Shown here piece after piece: positions 10,738-21,696 of a stretch of 64,000 nucleotides of DNA (positions within the stretch are counted from its first letter, which is position 1; every line of letters starts with the position of its first letter). Position numbers and translations under genes: made by a program. The stretch is taken from assembly GCF_001039355.2 (NCBI RefSeq), contig NW_019775762.1, positions 1 to 64,000 of the forward strand, given 5' to 3'. This DNA comes from Lingula anatina (Eukaryota > Brachiopoda > Lingulata > Lingulida > Lingulidae). The notes under the pieces were generated by a model. That model did not search any database, was not told the origin of the DNA, and saw only the letters and a list, made by a program, of their open reading frames with translations.

Positions 10738-11100
10738 TCATACTGCCTGCTCGCTGACTCGTCCATTAGATGGTAGCAGCTTGACTATAACGTCTGGTTC
10801 GCTTTCTTTATCTCTGCGCGCATTGTAGCCATTTTGTTTGTAAGAGGATGACTGGGACCTGCGCGATGACGACGAGGAGGATAAAGAGGCCTTCTGGGCC
10901 CGTAACATACTTTCTTTTGTTGAGTCCTGGCTCAGGGATTGGCAACTGTTTTTCCGACTTTCCTTGCTCATTTGTCGGCTAAATTTGTCAGTGAATTTCA
11001 TGCTTGCTTGCATCATGTATCCCAGCTTGTACTTTTTCTTACAACATGGCGACCACTGGCAACACGGCATCACCCGGAGCACTAAATCCTGGAAATCGGC
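10738..11100 (-). CDS. Class A peptide-type GPCR (gene 2), exon 3, helix 8 and cytoplasmic tail
   Basis: The last exon starts after a TTCCAG acceptor (AG at 11102-11101) in phase 0 and gives 120 residues to TGA at 10740-10738. With exon 2 it creates NDSFQADFQDLVLR, the normal amphipathic helix 8 after NPxxY. Two Cys pairs follow (MPCC and SPCCKKK), likely palmitoylation sites, then a Lys/Ser-rich tail with a run of six serines, suited to receptor-kinase phosphorylation and arrestin binding. The last residues are RVSEQAV. The splice join and helix 8 fit make this assignment secure even though the tail itself is not conserved. Confidence 0.85.
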   Translation of the reverse strand, partial: ADFQDLVLRVMPCCQWSPCCKKKYKLGYMMQASMKFTDKFSRQMSKESRKNSCQSLSQDSTKESMLRAQKASLSSSSSSRRSQSSSYKQNGYNARRDKESEPDVIVKLLPSNGRVSEQAV

Positions 11101-14100
11101 CTGGAAATGATGAGTGATAAATCTTACTACATGAAATGTGATATGAAGTCATTAATTGACAGACCGTTAAAGGAATTTCGACGGAATTGCATTAGTTCCG
11201 TCAAAAACATAAAAACCTTTCTTGAAAGTTAAAGTCACTTTAGGCGATTATTTGCTAATTGATAAACATTGTACAAATTTAGCATCTTCAAAACGATTAA
11301 CTGTCAATTATTCTATAAAATGGCAGTGAAGTCTTAATCCTTTCAAAACCATATCAGAAAATAAATTGGATAGCACACAAGACAAAAAGTTCCTAACTAT
11401 CGATTAGTATTTAGACGCCCAGAATACAGATACGGGAAACAATGTCATTTTATGGTCGCATAGGTTAATACATGTAAATATTCATATGTCATAACATCCA
11501 AATATGTAAAAATAAATTTAGCAATTTTTTTAATCCTGCATTTTATTTTTCATTTAATAAACACACAGCCAAGGATCCGATATTACTCAATCACATTGTT
11601 TGGTGTGAAAAAGGCCAATCTTTCACATATGTGACTATCACACAGGTAACAAGGGATTGAGTAACTTGGTACGCATATTGGCATATGTGTTGATCCATGT
11701 TTTGGAATATTCCATCATTAAAAACAGATTATACCAGGTCTCTTTCAGCATTACTCCACTCGTTCGGTTTAGATTAAAGAAGAAAATTAACCAAAACCAT
11801 CCCTATTTCCGATGGTTTCCCTCTCTGTGATTTCCGCCACCGTTTCAGTTATTAAAAACAGTACTAGGCACACACTGACGTTTACAATTGTCTCTGAAAT
11901 ACAGCCAGGGTTACCGAAACAGGATATTTAAAGTCATATAACAAAATAATAACGGAACTGACTGTTTTGCCGAAATATTTCCGAAGGTCATACAGTGCAA
12001 GAGCGGATAATAAAACAGCTGACACGAATGGACGATCAGAATACCCTTTAACGAAACCCAAAGACAAATTGCGATTTTATAGTCCCGCCCTTTAAACCTA
12101 ATTATTTTTTCTAAAGCAAGGAAGCCTACTTAATCGCCCCCAAGCGGCCTCCGAGGAAATAGATTTCACCTAACAAGGCCATGTCTCTTGGGAGGCACGT
12201 AAGCTTTATCATTAAAATACATTAGTTTTGGGTGAAAATGTCGTCAGTTGAGCGCTGATATTCTATCAGGGCTATTGACGTACTTTGCTGTTTCGGTCTA
12301 GGAACTATCGTTATAATTTGGTTGTTGAGAGGACTGCGATAAAGCTTATTACTGAGTGCACTGATTGCGTTCATGGCTTTTATTAGGTTTGCAGCGTTTG
12401 TCTGACCTATTGGTGCTGATTATCGTTTCTCTTAATGAAAAATCTTGGAATAAAAAATTAAGGAAACTTTTGGCAAAGCTTAGCATCTAATAGAGTACTG
12501 TAAGCAGTAAACCCAGTCCCCTGTGTTGGTTTTGGGGCTTCCTTTGTGTAGATTGTGTACATCACTGTAACCTGCAAAATGCACACACACACACAAAAAA
12601 AATCAGATGCAATTTTGTTCTGTCGAGCCCTGACTGTTATCTCCCCCTCCCCCACCCCACGCCAAAAGGATCGGGGAAAATATTCTAAGAGTAAAGCTAG
12701 AGGATCAGAGAGGCGATACCGCCTCCGGATATTGTACCACCAGTTGGAGTAAGCGCCACCACGACCACCACCACCACCACCTGTGCTATGACAAAATTTA
12801 CTAATTGCAATAAACCAGTTCTCAAAATATGCCAATAGAAGCGAAAACCTGCATAACCTTTGTAAAAATGGTTTGATCAACCAGTTTTGGAGACATAACG
12901 GACAGAAAACTTGCAAAATTCAGTTCATGGTAAAAAAAATAGGTCAAAGGTCAATTTCAAGGTCACAGATTGTCAGTATATGACTTCCCATTCCACAGAT
13001 TGTCAGTATATGACTTCCCATTCAAGTTCAATAGTGGCAATGGGTACATCTCTGTCAGTTTTGGAGATATAAAGGCACAAAATCTTGCAAAGACAGTTCA
13101 TGTTGAAAAGTAGGTCAAAGGTCAATTTCAAGGTCACATTTAGATTGCCAGTATGTGACTTCCTATTCTAATTCAATAGTTTCAATAGTAACTATGGACC
13201 TATCTCTGGCAGTTTATAAGGGACTGAAATGTTGCACAGTTCAGTTCATGTTGAAAAATAAGTCAAAGGTCAATTTGAAGGTCACAGTAAGATTGTCAGT
13301 GTATGATTTCTTATTCAATTTCAATAGTAAATATTGCCCTATCCCTGCAATTTTTTGAGATATAAGGGACTGAAATGTTGCAAAGTACAGTTCACAGTGA
13401 AAAGTAGGTCAAAGGTAAATTTCAAGGTCACAATTAGATTGCTAGTATATGACTTTCCACTCAAATCAGTAGAAACTGTAGGCAAAACTCTGCGAGTTTG
13501 GAGGTTTTGGAGGTATAAGGGATAAAAAATTTGCACAGTTAAGTTCATGGTAAAAAAAGGTCAAAGGTCAATTTCAAGGTCACAGTAAGGTAGCCAGTAT
13601 ATTACTTCCTATTCAAGTTCAATAGTAACTATGGGCATATCTCTGCTAATTTTAGAGTATTTCACATTTTATTTTCACCACTGAATATTGCGACATTGTA
13701 CTTTTTGATAAAGTGCAACTCCTAAACTATATCGAAACAAAAAAAGGACACCACCCTCAGTATTGCACTTGACATGTTCTACAAAATGCAAGCAACCGTA
13801 GGTCTACAGCATTTACGGTTTGAGAATTAGGGAGAGTTTTCAGTTTTGCCATTAGATTATCTAATGGCTGCGTCTCCCGTGAAAATGGACTGATTGACCC
13901 CAAACTCTAGAAAATGAAAGAAGTCCCTAATTGTAACCCCCCACTGTAATATGAGAGCTTAGGTCTGTGAAGTTTCTGAAAATTGGTGGTACTAATAACA
14001 CGCCGGTACACGCTGGTGGTACTAATAACAACACAGTACAGTTTTATTTAACCGCCTGAAAGTCCACATCATCAGAATAAATGAAGGTCTCATTGAAATA

Positions 14101-15364
14101 AGGAGCTGTGCTGCAATAATCCTTAAAGGAGACACACCTTGTAAAACATACAGGCAGACGATCAGTCTCTGAACGCAATGGCCGCGCTTAATTCACTATA
14201 TGTTTTCACCATAAATCTCCTGATGGGTCTCGTGGAGGTTTTCGTCTACACAGGATATTAGAATTAAGCTTTTTCAGAACAATCTGCGTTCGTCTCAGAT
14301 GACCTTAACGTACAATGATTACATTTTAACTCGCCTTAGCGTGATGAACGGTGTAAACGTATACAGATGGATCGAAGAAATTAAGTGTGCCCTCATTAGT
14401 TATCACTGTAATGGTCCCGAGGTGCATTCTACACTGTAATCTTGTATATCGTATACACTGTATACAGAGTAATATGTCAAATTGGGCGGAGTACTATGTG
14501 GGTAACGATCTCTACACAAATGAACGGGAACAAGGGAATTGTGAGCCACTTCATTACTTCGTTTCTCGGCCGGGTCGCTGGCCTTTGGGACTGTATGTCG
14601 CCAGATATGTGTTGTCCATCATGTAAACCAAAGCACTGAAATCGTTTTTCAATTTTCCATAAGCCCTTGTAGATATCTGACGGAACAGGGCTTTATAATG
14701 GGTACCACGATTTGGACTAAAATCGAGCGAGTATTCCCGAAATATGGAAGAGAGTGGGGACAGAAATAATGGCAGACTTGCGAGTGCGATGCAGCAACAA
14801 ATTAAAAGCTGACAAAATTCTTCCAGTGGTATTTTTTGGTTGTTTTCTTTAAGTTCTATAGATTTCTTTTTTGTACAACAGTGCATATCCACCATGTTTT
14901 GCGTGTTGTTTTTGGTTGCCTTCTAAGACAACAATTCAGGCGCGATGCGTATCACCGTTATTGCTAAAAGATTACAGCCGCATCTGGTATAAAATACAGC
15001 AGGAAAATATGCATATTTTAAGGATACGTATACGTGATCCCCTTTTCGTATTTTCACCATCCCCATCTCCCCAAAGATTTACTTCCGGTTTACTTCATAG
15101 AAAGGACACTTTTGCAACTGTATAGCCGTTCAAAGGAAGGGATAGTTTTCGAATTTACTCGTCCCCTCCTCCACTCTTAACAACATGGCCGTTTCTCAGG
15201 AAAGAATTTATAAAGATTATGAGACATTCACATACGTTGGGCAGTTTCTCACTGAAGAAATGGGAAAATAATTCGTAACCTGTTGATGGACGAAGTTTGA
15301 AACATCCATTTTGAAGGGACAGGCAAAACAATCAGCATGGTATCCTTGAGCATATATCACTTAC
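11101..15364 (-). other. Intron 2 of gene 2
   Basis: A 4,264-bp phase-0 intron between GTAAGT (at 15364) and TTCCAG. It holds a short ACC microsatellite (about 12757-12781), the nuclear-receptor-motif tandem array (12826-13660), and a 16-bp direct repeat GGTGGTACTAATAACA at 13985 and 14015. Open frames inside it (for example 12458-12916 on the minus strand) come from low-complexity sequence. Confidence 0.8.
12826..13660. repeat. Tandem array of about five ~147-bp units with DR1 nuclear-receptor motifs
   Basis: Each unit carries AGGTCAAAGGTCA or a close variant (12941, 13112, 13260, 13406, 13558), the direct-repeat-1 element known for RXR, HNF4 and COUP-TF type receptors. A few bases later comes TCAAGGTCA (12957, 13128, 13422, 13574; variant at 13276), the extended half-site of ERR and NR5A type receptors. 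Spacings between units are 171, 148, 146 and 152 bp; the first is longer because a 28-base segment near 12970-13020 is duplicated. The array lies in intron 2 of gene 2. Related AAGGTCA-rich repeats are known from other marine invertebrates, so regulatory use is an inference. Confidence 0.75.
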
Positions 15365-15577
15365 CTGAAAACTGTCGTTTAGAAATCCATAAATAATAGG
15401 GTTCTGGAAACTGTTCGACATTGCCAGCCAGTGCACACAGTAAAAAGAAATGTCCAATATGGGCGCGCTCTCCACAGAGTATAAATAAGGCGCGAAGTCC
15501 AAGATCTGAATGAAGAGATGAAGAGGAAGCCAGCAGATCCCAAACAAGGCTACTATCGTCAGTAACATCTTGATGAC
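15365..15577 (-). CDS. Class A peptide-type GPCR (gene 2), exon 2, TM6 and TM7
   Basis: This 71-codon exon is bounded by acceptor CTAG (15580-15578 region) and donor GTAAGT, phase 0 at both ends. It encodes VIKMLLTIVALFGICWLPLH, that is TM6 with the CWLP hinge (Cys361, Trp362, Pro364 in the joined protein), then the third extracellular loop, and TM7 with HWLAMSNSFQNPIIYGF, including the NPxxY motif (405-409). The KRK/VIKMLL join across the exon border is the usual basic loop-to-TM6 transition. Closest family patterns are tachykinin, leucokinin and related neuropeptide receptors. Confidence 0.9.
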
Positions 15578-16286
15578 CTAGATTAGAGAAAACACAATAT
15601 TGAAAACGTAGGCTACGTACGTACGCGTGTGTAGTGTGTGTGTGTGTGTAAGGGGGGGGGGGGCTTGGTTCAAAATACGACGAGTTTGCGATACATTTTC
15701 TTAGTTAAGTTTTCATAGAATTAAAACTCTCATATCTAAGGCAAGCCAACTGTATTCGTTGACAAATAAAAACGGAATTCAAAAATACAAATGTAACCTA
15801 AAAATTGAAAAAAGTGTACAGATTGTGAACCGGACGAAATTTATCCAGTGTAACGTTACAGTGTCTTCCATGATAGAAATTCCGCTTCCATGCATCAGGC
15901 TAACCCTCACCATTATATCTAAATGGAGAGCGGCCCTTCCGTAACATGGATCTTCAGTTTCGTTACACCGGGATATCCGCCAAGTTGCAATTTTTCTTAA
16001 TGAACCAACAATATTGCAATAATTTACTTTCGTAAAAATATCAAAATGGCGATCAAAATCCGATAGAACGAAAATATAATAAACAATTTGAATTTGTAAC
16101 AATAATGAAAGCAATATTCTGAAATTGGAGCCTATCTTTACAAGGCGGTATTCCTTTTGTCCGAACAGCCAGGGTCCTCTTTTCCTTTACTCTTTTCCCT
16201 ACTTAGCTAAAGTAAGGTCTATAGTTGTATTACGAATTATATCTGGCGCTGCTTAGAAGGTTTCCGCTTCTCTGATAGTAAGACCC

Positions 16287-16490
16287 CATTCCCAGAGATT
16301 AGATCGATCCAACTAGATCGACCTAACTCCCTGGGTGTTCACGCTAAATAGCTGTCAGCCGAGCGGGCACGAAAGTTAATTACCCCCTTACAGCTTGTAG
16401 TAGGCGGGACAGACATTTAAGCCATATTATCTGACAGTAATCTAGTGAGACTCCCCACGGGGATAGATCGATCTAAAATCTATGGGAATG
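16287..16490. mobile_element. 204-bp inverted-repeat element (MITE-like)
   Basis: CATTCCCAGAGATTAGATCG (16287-16306) pairs with the reverse complement of the right end, which reads CATTCCCATAGATTTTAGAT outward from 16490. The difference is one mismatch and a 2-base indel, and TCGATC continues the pairing on both sides. The interior is non-coding. Flanks such as GTAAGACCC and GGGCGC may extend the ends. Confidence 0.55.
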
Positions 16491-17830
16491 CGCCCTAACA
16501 TTCGACTTCCACTGTTACAAATCATAGAAAACAACTCATCAGAAGCATTTCATAATTCAAATGATTATTATATAGAGGGATCAAGGAAGCAAAGGTATTA
16601 CCAGAAATACATGCATGTACATGCAATTACCTTAGCTAGTACTGGGTGTTTTGTAATTTCATACAAATCTTAAACAACTTTTGAGGATAAAAACTCTGTG
16701 TTAGATTTATTCTTATTGATCACGAGAAATTTAACCTTTGTCAAAAATGTGTATAGCCCTAGATTGGCCTATCTTCGTACCAACAAACGGGAACTAGTTC
16801 AGTGGATTCCAAAGCCGAAAACCTGACAGCAGAGACAAGCGAAGGACATTGCCAGACAAGGTATATCTTGTTCTAGAGAGACGCCAACTGATTGCTACAG
16901 AGCACAGTAAATCAAGTTCTAATTCGTTTATGTAGAAACGGTGACTTTTTGTCTGCCAGAAGGACATGCTATGTCGCTCCAGTTAATTGACGTTTTTTAT
17001 AGAACACAAAGACAATACAGATAAAACTCAGAATCTCACCAGCCTTGAAACTAAGTGAGTGCCGTATATCATTGACTTCATATGATCTTATTAAGGCAGG
17101 CATGCCACCGCTTATCATTCTCAATTACATCCGACGTCAAAACGATGAATGTGATAATTAAGCCGCTTCCTCTCAAAGATTGTACAATAAAGGCATTTCC
17201 CCCGATGGTGGCATCTGGGGAATAACGTTTCGTAATCAATTGATTTCCAGATTCAAACTTTATTGAATTTTGAAGAATTTTGTTCTAAATATGTACAAAA
17301 ATACAGATGAAGCAACTAATTGGCGATCCAAAGCATGTTTGGTAATCTTACACATTAATCATGTACTACTTTGTGTGTTTAATTCATTAATTTCTTGCGC
17401 AATATAATCATGTATAATATAATTATGTTATTTCACGTTATCCACGTTTTTGTAATTTCCACCCATTTGCTGCCATCGGTACACTATCTGTTCTACGCGG
17501 CAAATAGTTCGTGCAAACGAATGAGCGAATAGTTTCCAACCTTACTAAAAAGTTCCTACCAATATTCTCAGGTATGCCAAGTATCAAAGTTTTGATACAG
17601 ATTAAGAAACTAAAATGTTTAGTTATTATTGTATTTTTATAGCCTTTTATCCATCAAAGGTTGAAAAATGTCAAAAATGTAAATGCATTTTGTATATTTG
17701 GATTTTGAATTTCGTCTTACCGGCATTCAATATGGCATCTCGCCTTGATGGATTGCCTTGATCTCAATCTTAGCTCTTAAATATATAGTTAAATATTTTA
17801 AGAATTCCCATCGGACCCACATCGACATCA

Positions 17831-17871
17831 TGACGTCATCATGACGTCATCATGATGTCATAATTACGTCA
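17831..17871. promoter_or_regulatory. Four CRE-like sites at 11-bp spacing
   Basis: Two perfect palindromic cAMP-response elements, TGACGTCA at 17831-17838 and 17842-17849, are followed by TGATGTCA (17853-17860) and TTACGTCA (17864-17871). Each starts 11 bp after the last, so all face the same side of the helix. They lie 27-67 bases inside intron 1 from the exon 1 donor. CREB/ATF binding is the known role of this motif; function here is inferred, and a simple tandem repeat is the alternative. Confidence 0.55.
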
Positions 17872-17897
17872 TATTTAACATTTATGCCCGTACGTAC

Positions 17898-18935
17898 CTT
17901 TCGTTTAGACTGGAGCTGGGCTGTGTCACGTGCTACGTTGGCGTTCCCAGGGGCTGTCCGGCGCCAGAGTCGTCTCCCTACGAGACTGTACGTCACTATC
18001 ATTATAGTCAGCGGAATAATATATGTAAACACTAAGACAATTAATCCATAAATCCTTTTTGAGGTCAAGGCCCATGTTTCCGCGCAGTCAATGTAAGTCC
18101 TTCCTTTGTATTCGTGCATAAACGAATATCGTCCCACAACGAGCATCGGCATTGCAAGGCTGATGGAGATGCCCCATATAATGGCTATGACGATTTTGAC
18201 ACGAGCACCAGAAAAAAGTCGTGACTTAAGTGGATAGTACACAGCCCAGAAACGATCAAACCCGATCGCCATGTTGGTGGACACGCTGACCGTGACAGTT
18301 GACACCTGCATAAATTGGACAATTGGACACAAGGGTTCCGAGAATATCCAGTAACTCAGCATAGGGACCGTGAAAGAGAATGGTATACAAAATATGGCCA
18401 TCAGAAGGTCGGCCACCGCGAGGTTGATTAAATAGATCCTTAGGTCTCCTCTCGAACGTTTTCCTGTCACAAAAGTGACTATCACAATGATGTTCCCAAA
18501 TATAGCGAGGAACGCCGCTAAACAATAAAAGAGGATCAACAGCGTCTGGGCATTCATTGGAAGCGGGTTGGGCTGCCACATGTTTTCCGAGACGTTGGCG
18601 GTTTTATTTTCCAAGAAAGTGTCTGTAAGATTCCAAGAACCTAGTCCAACCGTGAAATTGTTGGACAACTCAAAACTACTCAGGGTTTTTGAAGTTGGAG
18701 TTGTCATGATGTAATTTTCCCCTCTTGATAAGGTAGTTGGCCGTGCAAGGGAATCTAATAGAGACTCCGTTACCGTGCGAACTGGAGATCCTAGGTCGGG
18801 CGTTCTTCCTGACTCTTGCAGCGTCGTTGTTGTTTTTATTCGGGGTGTTGTCGTTTTATCAGATTTGGCATTTATGCTCACTTCTATCGGCTTAAAGAAG
18901 CCTAAGGTTTCATTAAAGAAACTGCTTAAAGCCAT
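17898..18935 (-). CDS. Class A peptide-type GPCR (gene 2), exon 1, N-terminus to TM5
   Basis: This exon encodes 346 residues of a 537-residue plasma-membrane receptor predicted to couple a neuropeptide signal to G proteins. The start is the first ATG after an in-frame TAA (18977-18975). A long Thr/Ser-rich N-terminus (about 125 residues) carries several N-glycosylation sequons (near 8, 93, 102, 110 and 114). TM1 has GN at 147-148, TM2 has NLAVADLL (Asp176), TM3 begins at Cys203 and ends in DRF (227-229) instead of DRY, Cys284 is the loop-2 disulphide partner, and TM5 spans about 296-317. The third loop has RRLWRRTAPGNA and ends SQ-type basic SKRK at donor GTACGT. This LW...PGNA...RD...KRKVIKM pattern is typical of tachykinin/leucokinin-like receptors; the ligand cannot be assigned. 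A possible 5' UTR acceptor (CAATCAG) lies 13 bases before the ATG. Confidence 0.9.
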
Positions 18936-21652
18936 TATAGCAGTAAACTGATTGAATGAGATTAAATTGCTTTTTTACCAGGTGAACAAATTCCTGTGTC
19001 GAGAAGAATATTCGATGGTTCTAGGTGCAAGGAGAACGCTTCCGCGTTGGGTGTCGCTCTGAATTTTCACACATTTCTTTCCTTTGTTCTTGAATCACTG
19101 AATACAATACATTGATTCTCATGCTTTCCTTTTCAGATTACATGGTTTTGCGCACAAAATCATATGCACAGTTAATACAAAATATCTTGATTTGCGTGTT
19201 CGCCGCGTCATGAAGGTACTACGAGTCCGGATGCATTAGCCGATCCTTGCCTCCATAATATATGTCTTGCGTAACTCCTTCTGCCGCAGCCTTGTTGCTC
19301 TTACTTGGTACTTTTAGAGGTGCCAAGCGCAACTACAAATATGCTTACTTTGTTGTTGAAGCTGGTGGCCCAAGTGGATTCCGCGTAAAAAGTTCGAAGG
19401 ATTAAAACGATGTCTTAAGTATCAACCTTCTTGATTTCAATGCCACTTTGTCGAGAGAGTTTTCCAGAGGGAATCCTGAAAGTAGTACAGATGAAAATTT
19501 AGTGGAGGATGTAGAGAGCAAGAGGACGTAAAACGTCAAAAATATTTAACATATTAGCATAGCTAGCGGTTGGTCATTTCATCAGATGCTCCCTGGCATC
19601 TAAATAAGTGACCTCTAAATGTATCCTTCCCTCCAAAATATAACATGATACAATCAACAACAAAGATATTCTTTGGTTTAATGGAGACATAATACACATT
19701 AGCTAAATGACAGAATTTCTTTTCTTATTGTAACAGTTTATCTTATTGAAACAGTAATTTATTGGTACTAATAAACTGTATACGCAGCACTGTGTCACAG
19801 CTTGCAGTGGGCATCACTTTTCGTTATAAAATGTCATTCTAGTGGCACGCGATTTTCTCAAAAACAATGGCAGTTTGGGGAACAACATATTGATTAGGTC
19901 TGTCTCGTATGCTTGGAAATCACACGGTCTAGTGCAACAGCGACTTAATTAAGCCGTTACAAGCGGCTCTCTTTCTCTTGTCACCACACACAACTTGGAA
20001 AAAAGCCTTGATTATCTTTTAACACAGCATGCATATATACGTAGTAGAGGCTTCAGAAGTAATTTCCATTAAAACCACTCGTCATACACGCGAAACACTC
20101 TGATTTTCCCAAAGGCACATCAACAGGCTTGGGTAATACTCCCTTAACCGTCACGAAATCGTACGGCAATATTTCGAAATTTTATACGTAAATAAAAATA
20201 AAATCATAAAATCACACCCATTACCTCCACAGTTTGCTAATACACAAGATCAAGACCACTCGACCTCCAAATATTTATAATTTCCCGGTGCCAATTTCTT
20301 TAATAAACGAAACATGACCGCTATCTTCTACTGCAATTCAGGGGCATTAAGTTTACGGTTTCCAATTCGCCAAAAAACATATTTTCATCTACAACCTCTT
20401 CAACCCCAAGGAACATCTGTCCGTCTGTTGATTGACATGATAACATTGGAATGTTCTAGTAATTAGTTTTTCCATCCCTGGATTGCAGCCTTCTTTTATT
20501 CAAGAACACGTCATTGTAATCACAATTTCACGTCTCAAAGTTTCCATTCCATGTTGCATAAAAAAGGGGACGTAATGACATGACAGTTTCCAAGCGGGGA
20601 TATTTATCTGAAAAAAAAAAACTTCCTTCCTTCATCTGTTGTCCAGCGTTTGCTGTCAGGAAGGTTTCTAATTGAACGCCATGGCTGGACGAAGAGGCTG
20701 CCTCCTACGCGCGCAGTTCATATATAAAGCGTTGATTGCTGCCATTTTGGGTTCTAATGCATTCTGAAATTGTTGAAAACAGCCACCAAACTGTAAATTT
20801 TGAACATTGGTTTTGATATGTCTAACATTGAAAATTACTTCAACCCTAGCCTAATATCATAAGACATTCTCTGTTCTTTCTCCAACATCCTATTATTTTC
20901 CATATTTTCCTAATAGTACTTTATCCTATCCATGCCTTCTATGCTGTAAGATATAGGATATTAGTATAACACAACACTGGTGATCGTGATCATTCATGTT
21001 CGTCCACAAAAAGACTGATCTGTGTAGATTAGTTCCTTGACGAAATTCGTCGTATCTGCGTTTTGAAAGCGAAAACATCAACCTATACTTAATCAACCTC
21101 AGAAGGACCTCTTCAAACCAAAATTAAAATCTGACCAGGAAAATTGGACCAACAAAGCCCATTGCCATACACTGATATCTGACTGTCTAAGCAGGCTTAC
21201 CTACCTTACCGTACTTTCCTATTTGACACCCTTTTTTTCACATTTGACAAAATCAAAATATCGTATCATGAAGCCTTCCTATATATTCAGTTGAGTAATT
21301 ATACGCACGAACCTCCACTAATACTCTGTGATACGTGACATTCTTGTTACTAAACTCTTGAAATGTTGCGTGCTTTGGCCCGCTGCTATATTCATGGAAA
21401 CGAACAACGGCGTGAAATATTCATCGAATTGTTATATAACATATATGGATGCGTACCTTTTGTTCGGTGTCACAGAGTTTAAAAGTGAAGGTTTAATCAA
21501 GAAATGTACAAACAACTTCAGCTGGTGCGCGATGAAAAAGGCAACAATTCTATGGCGTTTGATTGTCCATTGACGTCCGTGACGTCACTAAGCATTATAC
21601 CAGATATGGTGTGTATTACAGAGACGCACTCGCTAGTCAAGTTGACAGGTAA

Positions 21653-21696
21653 ATAATAATAATAATAATTATAATAATAATAATAATAATAATAAT
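21653..21696. repeat. AAT microsatellite
   Basis: An interrupted run of AAT/TAA triplets. It produces a spurious poly-Tyr frame on the minus strand. Confidence 0.85.

Larger units (their letters stand above)
15578..17897 (-). other. Intron 1 of gene 2
   Basis: A 2,320-bp phase-0 intron with donor GTACGT. It contains a GT tract followed by 12 G (15632-15663), an inverted-repeat element (16287-16490) and the CRE-like cluster next to the donor (17831-17871). Confidence 0.8.

Noticed and set aside
12458-12916. 152-codon minus-strand open frame with a Gly run
   Set aside because: It is built from ACC and CA microsatellites and the tandem array inside intron 2 of gene 2, with no domain.
13155-13525. 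Two overlapping frames with similar peptides (KGLKCC...SKVN.KVT)
   Set aside because: The similarity comes from neighbouring units of the tandem repeat, not from a protein family.
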